NCBI RefSeq assembly: GCF_042654585.1
Contig: NZ_JBHSGR010000011.1
Span: 85,055 to 149,054 of the forward strand
Reading direction: 5' to 3'
Origin: Geodermatophilus arenarius
Lineage (GTDB): Bacteria; Actinomycetota; Actinomycetes; Mycobacteriales; Geodermatophilaceae
DNA: 64,000 bases
Part shown: piece after piece, positions 8,801-15,087 of the stretch
Numbering within the stretch: the stretch's first letter is position 1
Layout: each line of letters begins with the position of its first letter
Notes under the pieces: model-generated
Told to the model about the DNA's origin: nothing
What the model saw: the letters and a program-made list of their open reading frames with translations, nothing else
The model's database searches: none
Made by a program: the position numbers and the translations under genes

Positions 8801-11800
8801 GCAGCTTGACCGTCACACCCGGGCGCAGCACCGGCGCGAGCTGCACGCGCACCGCGCGCAGCCCCTGCCGGCGGGCCCACCAGCGGGCGGCCTGCGCGGT
8901 CTGGGCGGCGACGTAGAGGTCGGCCAGCGGCAGCGCCAGCGCCTCCGGGGTCGCGAGCTCCAGCCCCGGGTGGACCGCGGAGGTGAACGCGGCGACCTCG
9001 CCGAGCACCGTCGTCGTCGCGGTCGTCCAGCGCTCGGTGGGCACCTCGTCGAGGACGTCCATGCCGATCGTGGAGCCCACCGCCGGACCGGACAGCAGGT
9101 GGGCGAGGTCGTCGAGGTCGCCGGGGGTGCGCACCTCGCGCAGCGCCCGCGCCAGGTGCTCCTCGGCCGGCAGCGCGCGCATGGCGGCGTCGACCTCGGC
9201 GGCGGCGGCCTGGGCGGCGCGCAGGTCGACCCGCGCGGTGTCGACGAACGCCCACGGGTGCCGCGGCGAGGGGCGGACCAGGTCGGCGACGTCGGGCAGC
9301 AGCGCCAGCGCGCGGCGCACCTCGGCCAGCGTCGCCGCGGGCGCGGCGGCGGCGAAGGTCTGCGGCACCGGCAGCTGCGGGACGTCGTCGCCGAGCGCGA
9401 GCTGCGCCGTCCGCGCGGAGTAGTACGACAGCCCTGCCGCGTTCGGCGCGTGCAGCCGGTCGGCGTAGCGGGCCAGCGTGCGGCGGGCGGCGCGCAGGTC
9501 GTCGCCGTCGGCGGCCAGGCCCTGCTCGTCGACGGCGACGGCGTGGTCCAGCGCCGCGCGCACCCGGGCGCGGACCTCGGCGGCGCGGGCGCCCCGGTCG
9601 TGCAGGTCGAGGGCGAACGGGCCCATGCCGACCGCCTCGAGCCGCCGGGCGACGACGTCGAGCGCGGCCCGCTTCTCGGCGACGAACAGCACCCGCTTGC
9701 CGTCGGCGACCGCGCGGGTGAGCAGGTTGGTGATGGTCTGCGACTTGCCGGTGCCGGGCGGGCCCTCCAGCACGAACGTGCGCCCGGCGACGCCCTCGGC
9801 CACCGCGCGCAGCTGCGAGGCGTCGGCGGGGACGGGGCAGCGGGCGGCCAGCTCGTCGAGGTCGACGTCGGCGGCCGCGGCCGGCACCGGGTCGGCGAAC
9901 GCCTCGGTCGGGGCGTGCACGAGGTGGTGCACCAGCGGGTTGGCGGTGAGCTCGGCCCAGTGCTCGTCGAGGTCGCGCCACAGCCGGTACTTGGCGAACT
10001 GCAGGACGGCGAGGTCGGCGGTCGCCTCGACGCGGAACGGCAGCCCGGCGTCGGCCAGCGCCTGGCGGACGGCGGTCAGCGCGGTGTCGACGTCGATGCC
10101 CTCGCCGTCCAGCCCCGGCACGGTCAGGCCGTGCACCTGGCGCAGCTTCTCCAGCAGGCACCAGTTGGGGCTGGCGGCGGAGGACTCGTCGGCGCTGAGC
10201 CGGTAGGCGCCGGTGCGGCCCGCGGGGGAGAGGACCACCGGCAGCAGCACCAGCGGCGAGCGCAGCGCCCGGCCGTCGAGCTCCCAGGCCAGGCTGCCGA
10301 TCGCGACGTGGAGGTTGTTGGCGCCGGTCTCCTCGCGGACCGTCCGCGCCCGGTGCGCCAGCCCGCGCAGCCGGGGCAGGTAGCCGCCCTCGGTGACGTC
10401 GGCGTGCACCGCGCGGCGGTCCACCAGCGTCTCGCCGAGCAGGCCGACCGGCAGCTCGCGGGCCGAGCGCACGCCGCGCTCGACGTGCACGGCGGCCAGC
10501 CGGTCGCTGGGCAGCAGGGTGAGGGCGTCGTCGCCGGTGAGCAGGTCGGCGAGGCCGGCGAGGTAGGCGTCGGGGACGACCAGCGGCAGGCCGGCGCCCT
10601 CGGTGTAGTTGATCAGCCGGTTGCGCAGGCTGAGGTCGAGCAGGGCGTTCTTCCACTGCTGCACCCGCGGCGGCACGCCGGGGCGGCCGCCCGCGACCGG
10701 GGCGGCGTGCCGGCCGGCCGGGCGGGCGGCGGGGTCGTGCTCGGCCGCGCGGTACTCGATGACCTGCACCGAGCCGTCCGGGCCGCGGGTGCGGGCGGGC
10801 AGCGGCAGGATGCCGTCGCGGCGGGCGCGGTGGACGTCGGTGACGCCGACGACGCGGTCCAGGGGCCCGGGCAGCCAGGCGTCGTAGGCGGCCCGGTGCA
10901 GCCGGTCGGCGTCGGGCTCCTCGGCGCTGCGGCTGGTCAGCAGCGTCGTCTCCACCAGCCGCACCAGGCCGAGGTCGACCAGGTTGACCAGCGGCGCGAC
11001 GTCGGTGGTGGCCGCGCTCTCCGCGGTGCGCTCCTCGCGCCAGTAGCCGAGGAAGGCGTGCCCCTCGGCCACCCACAGCAGCGGCCGCACGCCGGCGGCC
11101 TCGAGCGCGGCGGCGAGCACGACGACGGTGTCCAGGCACGTGCCCACCCGGCCGTCGAGCACGTCGCCGGGGGTGCGCACCTTCTGGCCGATGTCGGCCC
11201 AGCTGGCCGGGGGCTCGCTGTAGCGGATGCCGCGGGCGCGCACGGCCGCGGCGATCGCGGCGACGATCTCGTCGACCCGCTCGGGACCGGCCTGGTAACC
11301 CTGCACCGACGGGTCGTCGGTGCGCTCCTCGAGCACCGCGGCGGCCTCGGCCAGCAGCGCGGTCACCGCGGGGTGGTTGGGCAGGACGTGCGCGGCGAGC
11401 ATCTCCAGCGCCAGCGGCACCGGGGTGGCCAGCCACTGGCTGGCGGCGAGCACCTGCACCGGGACGGCGGTGCCGGCGACGTCCACGCCGTCGACGGCGA
11501 CGTCGATCTCGATCGACCCGGGCCGCTGCTCCTCGATCTGCAGCATCGCGGCGGGGTCCATGACCAGGCCGACGTCGCTGAGCACGGTCGTGGTGTCGGC
11601 GTCGAGGTCGACCAGCAGCTCGACCGGGCTGCCGATGGGGCCCTCGGCGTCCTGGACGCCCAGGCGCACGGTGGCGCCGCGGACCGCCGCGCCGTGGTTG
11701 GTGAACGCCAGCCGCGACACGACCGGCACCCGGTTGTGCGCGAGGGCGTAGGAGAGCACCGGCGTGCTGGTGGCCGAGATCGCCACGGCAGCCCGGACCC

Positions 11801-11837
11801 CGTCGTGCGGATGCGGGCGGGTGTCCGTGGTGCTCAT
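5802..11837 (-). CDS. DUF4011-type superfamily 1 helicase with transglutaminase-like and Vsr-like nuclease domains
   Basis: A 2011-residue multidomain protein. Residues about 150-270 resemble a transglutaminase core, with GRVGTCLDT (Cys near 234) and EGHAFLG. From about 390 the DUF4011 motif WKNALLDLSLRNRLINY appears. A helicase follows: Walker A GPPGTGKSQT near 692, Walker B VVFDEASQI near 1319, and VAITRARRQVVVF further on. Residues about 1630-1730 match a Vsr/MTES_1575-like nuclease fold (FRVDLSVA, VLLDGPEWARR), and a DUF3320-like tail closes the protein. Large DUF4011 helicase-nucleases are associated with phage defence (the Hhe type, as I recall). ATG 11837 has AGGACG upstream. A duplicated SDGTA pentapeptide near 8070-8096 marks a small in-frame repeat. 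Confidence 0.85.
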   Translation of the reverse strand: MSTTDTRPHPHDGVRAAVAISATSTPVLSYALAHNRVPVVSRLAFTNHGAAVRGATVRLGVQDAEGPIGSPVELLVDLDADTTTVLSDVGLVMDPAAMLQIEEQRPGSIEIDVAVDGVDVAGTAVPVQVLAASQWLATPVPLALEMLAAHVLPNHPAVTALLAEAAAVLEERTDDPSVQGYQAGPERVDEIVAAIAAAVRARGIRYSEPPASWADIGQKVRTPGDVLDGRVGTCLDTVVVLAAALEAAGVRPLLWVAEGHAFLGYWREERTAESAATTDVAPLVNLVDLGLVRLVETTLLTSRSAEEPDADRLHRAAYDAWLPGPLDRVVGVTDVHRARRDGILPLPARTRGPDGSVQVIEYRAAEHDPAARPAGRHAAPVAGGRPGVPPRVQQWKNALLDLSLRNRLINYTEGAGLPLVVPDAYLAGLADLLTGDDALTLLPSDRLAAVHVERGVRSARELPVGLLGETLVDRRAVHADVTEGGYLPRLRGLAHRARTVREETGANNLHVAIGSLAWELDGRALRSPLVLLPVVLSPAGRTGAYRLSADESSAASPNWCLLEKLRQVHGLTVPGLDGEGIDVDTALTAVRQALADAGLPFRVEATADLAVLQFAKYRLWRDLDEHWAELTANPLVHHLVHAPTEAFADPVPAAAADVDLDELAARCPVPADASQLRAVAEGVAGRTFVLEGPPGTGKSQTITNLLTRAVADGKRVLFVAEKRAALDVVARRLEAVGMGPFALDLHDRGARAAEVRARVRAALDHAVAVDEQGLAADGDDLRAARRTLARYADRLHAPNAAGLSYYSARTAQLALGDDVPQLPVPQTFAAAAPAATLAEVRRALALLPDVADLVRPSPRHPWAFVDTARVDLRAAQAAAAEVDAAMRALPAEEHLARALREVRTPGDLDDLAHLLSGPAVGSTIGMDVLDEVPTERWTTATTTVLGEVAAFTSAVHPGLELATPEALALPLADLYVAAQTAQAARWWARRQGLRAVRVQLAPVLRPGVTVKLRDVAELTASLWRLQTAATGIAARASVIPGLSVPAGWNPLLEPTLLDGQVAWLRRAGAVVDSAREFAVALRRYVVAGPGPDAAAAAAVVRLRDGLDALLRVCSSTPAALAAWCGDDGVVLRWAMTRPERGVEHSGLISLRRWAEFLDTLEPLRAAGLTEARAALVSGRLPAEDAPRAFEHGLAAASSAERRAATGLDGFDEAAHGKAITRFTAASRAVRRHLAAALPAEVLAGRDLGLASDGTASDGTADDRLGALQRELGRSRRGLGVRALLAEYGDLVTAVVPCVLVSPDSVARFFPARAGLFDLVVFDEASQIRVADAVGALGRAKAAVVVGDSEQMPPTSFAEPVSVLDDELAELLGTAVEDEESILSECVQARVPRHWLSWHYRSQDESLIAFSNAHYYENRLSSFPAPTHGRPSPDVDGRGISLVRVQGTFHRAGAGRLLRTNPMEAKAVVAEVRRRFDAGTGGDATAVPSIGVVTFNTQQRAYIESLLRDAGDERLTEALDRTDGEGLFVKNLENVQGDERDVVLFSTGFSPDDRGVLPLNFGPLNRVGGERRLNVAITRARRQVVVFSSFDPSALRAEQTSSLGIKHLRAYLDLAALGTDALPREARRPSVPDRHREEIAAALRGRGLAVRTDVGLSEFRVDLSVARAATPDSPVMAVLLDGPEWARRRTVGDRDGLPVEVLSGMLGWPVVERVWLPSWLRDRDAVLDRLVAAVAAVPEPAPAPPAAALTVVDDVPAPVVELPVAEPERETEPQPDPEPESRGLPTLRSMVSAAVTALPVPRHAPVEAPVVTTPVTPVPLTVVPDPVEEPAQELRFRAWAPRPAGDRKVLDDLADPRNARLVRRVLTAGVKAEGPVHRDRLARLAAGAFGLTRVSEARRDALLALLPEGSLDGDVVWPGTLDRETWTAFRRQATSTARPLEQVPVQEVGNAMVALCRASDGLTQDELFLRTGEVFGYRRRTPSLAPLLARALARVTAAGRVTAGDDGRLTAR

Positions 11838-11989
11838 GCGTCCTGTCTACCGGCCCGGACGGACCGGTCCGGTCATCCGCGTGGAGCGTCTGGGGCGGGT
11901 GTGACGGGAGCGCCGAGACGTTGCCGGGCGGGCACGGGGGAGCGGGTCGGTGGCCGGAACCGGGTCGTCCCGTCCGTACGTTCGGCCGG

Positions 11990-12508
11990 GTGCGCACCGC
12001 TCCCGAGCCCCCGCCCGACGGCCCGTCCGGCGGTCTGCTGGACGGGCTCTCCGACGGGCTCGACACGGACCGGCTGCCCACCTCCTCGCGGCACCGGGCG
12101 GCGCGGCCGCCGTCGCGCCGGCGGTGGCTCGCGGTGCTCGGTGCACTCGCGGTGCTGCTCGCCGTCAGCGGCCTGGCGGTGCTGGTCGCGCCGGCCGTGA
12201 GCGGGACGGCGGTGGACGCGGCGCCGCCCGTCGTGCGGACGGCCACGCCGAGCGACCCCGTCGCGCGCCCCGCGTCGCCGCACCCGTCGTCGGCCGCGCC
12301 CCCGCCGTCCCCGACCTCCCCGGCCGCCGTCCCGGAGGGAGTCGCCGGGGTGCCGGCCGCCGTCCCGGCGGTGACGCCCGTTCCGACGACGGCCGCGCCC
12401 GTCCCGACCGCGGAGCCCCCGGTCCCCTGCGACGACCCGCCGGGCCGGGGCCAGGACGGCCGCGGCAACGGCCGCGGCAACGGCGACCGGGGACCGCGCT
12501 GCCCGTGA
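11990..12508 (+). CDS. Single-pass membrane protein with Pro/Ala-rich exported region
   Basis: About 172 residues from GTG 11990; in-frame upstream starts would add Gly/Arg-rich sequence that looks non-coding. A cytoplasmic head ending in a basic patch (ARPPSRRR) is followed by one TM helix (WLAVLGALAVLLAVSGLAVLV). A low-complexity Pro/Ala/Thr/Ser region comes next, then a short Cys-containing tail with DGRGNGRGNGDRG. No enzymatic domain is visible. It ends 12 bp before the Nudix gene and may be co-transcribed with it. The function is unrecognised. Confidence 0.6.
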   Translation: MRTAPEPPPDGPSGGLLDGLSDGLDTDRLPTSSRHRAARPPSRRRWLAVLGALAVLLAVSGLAVLVAPAVSGTAVDAAPPVVRTATPSDPVARPASPHPSSAAPPPSPTSPAAVPEGVAGVPAAVPAVTPVPTTAAPVPTAEPPVPCDDPPGRGQDGRGNGRGNGDRGPRCP

Positions 12509-12520
12509 CAGGCTGAGCCG

Positions 12521-12979
12521 GTGCCGAGACGGAGCGCGGGGGTCCTGCTGTACCGGCGCGCGCCGCACGTGGAGGTGCTGCTCGGTCACATGGGCGGGCC
12601 GTTCTGGGCGAGGAAGGACGACGGCGCCTGGTCGTTCCCGAAGGGTGAGTACGCCGACGGCGAGGACCCGCTCGCGGTCGCGCACCGCGAGTTCGAGGAG
12701 GAGCTCGGCAGCCCGGTGCCGGCGACGTCGCTGGTGCCGCTCGGTGAGCTGCGGACCAGCGGCAAGGTCCTCACCGTGTGGGCCGGCGAGGGCGATCTCG
12801 ACGCGGACGCCGCCGTCAGCAACACGTTCACGATCGAGTGGCCGCCGCGGTCGGGGCGGGTGCAGGAGTTCCCCGAGATCAACCGCGCCGCCTGGTTCGG
12901 CGTCGACGAGGCGCGGGCCAAGCTGGTGAAGGGCCAGGTGCCCTACCTCGACCGGCTGCTTGACCTGCTCGCCGGCTGA
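12521..12979 (+). CDS. Nudix hydrolase
   Basis: A 152-residue protein with a complete Nudix box: Gly42, Glu48, then REFEEELG at 56-63, matching the G-x5-E-x7-REUxEExGU pattern. The N-terminal strand SAGVLLYRR and the WSFPKGEY approach are typical of small Nudix enzymes cleaving nucleoside diphosphate-linked or diadenosine-type substrates (family knowledge). The substrate cannot be inferred. GTG 12521 is used. Confidence 0.9.
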   Translation: MPRRSAGVLLYRRAPHVEVLLGHMGGPFWARKDDGAWSFPKGEYADGEDPLAVAHREFEEELGSPVPATSLVPLGELRTSGKVLTVWAGEGDLDADAAVSNTFTIEWPPRSGRVQEFPEINRAAWFGVDEARAKLVKGQVPYLDRLLDLLAG

Positions 12980-12993
12980 CCCCGCGCCGGTCA

Positions 12994-13047
12994 TCGACCT
13001 GCTGCGGTCTCGGCCGTCCGGAGGAGACCGCAGGTCGACACCCGGCG
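12994..13047. repeat. Palindromic interspersed repeat, family R2, copy A
   Basis: A 54-nt element. Left arm TCGACCTGCTGCGGTCTC, right block GCAGGTCGACACCCGGCG. The arms can pair (GGTCTC with GAGACC, CGACCTGC with GCAGGTCG), leaving a TGC bulge. Copy B at 33628-33681 has the same length and orientation: the left arm is 17/18 identical and the right block 18/18. It sits at the left edge of the 13.1-33.4 kb cluster. Confidence 0.8.
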
Positions 13048-13062
13048 ACGAGTGGTCGCTCG

Positions 13063-13091
13063 CCGGGGTCATCCGTGTGCGGTGACCCCGG
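13063..13091. terminator. Bidirectional hairpin terminator
   Basis: Perfect 9-bp stem (CCGGGGTCA / TGACCCCGG) with an 11-nt loop, between the Nudix gene and the converging minus-strand gene ending at 13120. Weaker complementarity extends outwards on both sides. Confidence 0.7.
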
Positions 13092-13119
13092 CAGGTGACC
13101 CCTCGCCGACCACCGGTCG

Positions 13120-15087
13120 TCAGCGCTCGTGCCGCTCCACCACGTCCGCCAGGGCGATCGGGACCACCTCGCGCTCACGCAGCCGGGCGACCGCTGCCCG
13201 CGTAGTGGCGCTGGGAGCCGTGCGCTGCAGCACCGGTGCCAGCGCCCAGGAGAAGGGGAACCCGACCGGTAGGACCGCCATGAGGACAGAGGCCGTGGCC
13301 GCGTCCAACGAGTCGCCGGGGTAGGTGCTGCCAGCCGCCTGCGCGGCCACGGCCTCCACCGGCACTCCCCGGTTGGCCACCGTCGAGGAGACGCTGCCGA
13401 GGAACGCCGCCGCCCGCTCCAGTGGGGAGACGGTGGCCGAGCGCAGGACGTACACGCGGTGGGCGGCCCGCTCCCACTCGACCGGGCCGGTGCGCTGCAA
13501 CGCCTCGACGCGGAGCTGCCCCACCGGCAGGGACAGCGAACCCAGCCACCGGTGGACGCGAGGCGACAGCACCGTCCCGGGCAGCCGGCCGCCGTCCTCG
13601 AACAGCGGCGCCGCCTCGAGCTCGGGGACAAGTTCCTCCCACAGCCACCCGGGAATGGGCAACCACCCTGCGCGCAGCGGGTCGGTGCGCGCGTCGAGAA
13701 GCGCGGGCACGAGCACGTCGCAGGCCAGGTCGAGGACCTCTCGGCGGTCCGCAGCCGGGGCATCGGCGTCCAGCAGTGCCGCGACCGCGAGCAGGCTGCC
13801 CGGCAGGTCGTCGCCGCGCCGCTCCCGCGCCCGGTCGTGTGCCGCCTCGAGCCCGCGCCGGACCACGCCGGACAGCCGGGACAGGTTGCGGGTCAGCGCC
13901 TCACCGGCCTCGGGGACGACGCGCGTGCGGACGTCCTGCCACAGCGCGTCGACGCGGGAGGGCGAGCCCTGGGTCACCGCCTCGTCGACGACCGGACGGG
14001 TGTGCGCGGTGAGCAGGCCGGCCAGCCGGTGCAGCAATGGCCCGTCGCCGGCGAGCCCGGCCGGCTCCTGCTCGCGCACGAGGTCGGCGGCGTCCGCGGC
14101 GAGGTCGCCGAGGTCGTCGACGTCGTCGAGCAGCAGCACCGCGGCGCCGAGCGCCCACATCGGCTTGCGGGTGGCCGGGCGCCCGGCCTCGGCGGCCAGC
14201 GCGTCGATCCGCTGCGCCACGTCGGGGAGCAGCCCGGCCACGACGACGGTCTCGGCCAGGCGCGCCCACGGGCCGACGGCCACCGTCGGGCCCGACCGCA
14301 GCGCCCACCACCGGCGGCCGCCGCGCACGGGCTGCTCGTCGTCGGCGAGCACGGTGAACTCCCGGGCCGCCAGCGCCTGCGCCGCGGCGGCGTCGGTCGT
14401 GGGCACGCCGGCGATGCCGAAGGGCACCGCACCCTCGGGCCGCGGGGCGGCCAGCCGCTCGTGGGTGCTGAACGGCAGCCGCCAGGCCGAAATCGGCAGC
14501 AGCAGCCGCCCGACCAGCCAGGCCCAGTGAGCCGTGGCGGCGGGGTCGTCGCCCACGACGAGCAGCGGCCCACCCGCGCGGAGGGCGCGCTCGACGGCGG
14601 CGAACACCACCTCGCGCTGGTCGGGGTGCGTGCGGGCGAAGGCGGTGAGCGCCGCGTCGTCGATCGGACCGGGGGTCAACGGCGGCAGCGGGCGGCCGGG
14701 AGCGACCGTCCACAGCGGGGCGTCCCAGAATTCGGCCGGGCGCGGCAGCTGCCGGCCGACAGCGTCCGGGTCGACCACCAGGCAGGTCAGGCGCAGGGGC
14801 ACAGCGCCCGACGCGTCCGGCGGCGTGACGGCGGTAGCGCGCAGGCAGACGAGCCCGCGGTCCCCGAACGGGGACAGCGCGAGCCGGAACGGGCGCCCGG
14901 CCTCCACCCGCGGCCGGGGGACCGCCGAAGCGGGCGGCAGGCCCGACGGCGCCTCGCCGAGCACGCGGCTGACGTCGTCCCCGGACAGGCCGGGGGAGAC
15001 CATCTGCGGCTCCCACCGCACCGGACCGGCCGTCCCCGGCCGCCACGTCGCCTCGCCGACGACGAGGCCGCGGACGGGACTGCTCAC
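13120..15087 (-). CDS. GTPase-associated protein 1-like protein, short paralogue
   Basis: A 655-residue protein clearly paralogous to the upstream 880-residue one. Shared stretches include GPIDDAALTAFARTHPDQRE, LLLPISAWRLPFSTHERL, GPWARLAE, MWALGAAVLL, WLGSLSLPVG and VLQRTAPSATTRAAVA. No catalytic motif is visible; it looks like a large, mainly helical scaffold or adaptor. It starts at GTG 15087 in a 4-nt GTGA overlap with the upstream gene, so translation is coupled. It lacks the last 160 or so residues of its paralogue. Similarity to the family annotated as GTPase-associated protein 1 is my recognition from the N-terminal region and the P-loop GTPase neighbour; no search was run. Confidence 0.72.
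   Translation of the reverse strand: MSSPVRGLVVGEATWRPGTAGPVRWEPQMVSPGLSGDDVSRVLGEAPSGLPPASAVPRPRVEAGRPFRLALSPFGDRGLVCLRATAVTPPDASGAVPLRLTCLVVDPDAVGRQLPRPAEFWDAPLWTVAPGRPLPPLTPGPIDDAALTAFARTHPDQREVVFAAVERALRAGGPLLVVGDDPAATAHWAWLVGRLLLPISAWRLPFSTHERLAAPRPEGAVPFGIAGVPTTDAAAAQALAAREFTVLADDEQPVRGGRRWWALRSGPTVAVGPWARLAETVVVAGLLPDVAQRIDALAAEAGRPATRKPMWALGAAVLLLDDVDDLGDLAADAADLVREQEPAGLAGDGPLLHRLAGLLTAHTRPVVDEAVTQGSPSRVDALWQDVRTRVVPEAGEALTRNLSRLSGVVRRGLEAAHDRARERRGDDLPGSLLAVAALLDADAPAADRREVLDLACDVLVPALLDARTDPLRAGWLPIPGWLWEELVPELEAAPLFEDGGRLPGTVLSPRVHRWLGSLSLPVGQLRVEALQRTGPVEWERAAHRVYVLRSATVSPLERAAAFLGSVSSTVANRGVPVEAVAAQAAGSTYPGDSLDAATASVLMAVLPVGFPFSWALAPVLQRTAPSATTRAAVARLREREVVPIALADVVERHER

Noticed and set aside
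5580..12200. Very long plus-strand open frame opposite the helicase
   Set aside because: It is Arg/Gly/Pro-rich antisense sequence with no domains. The minus strand holds a coherent helicase with all motifs.
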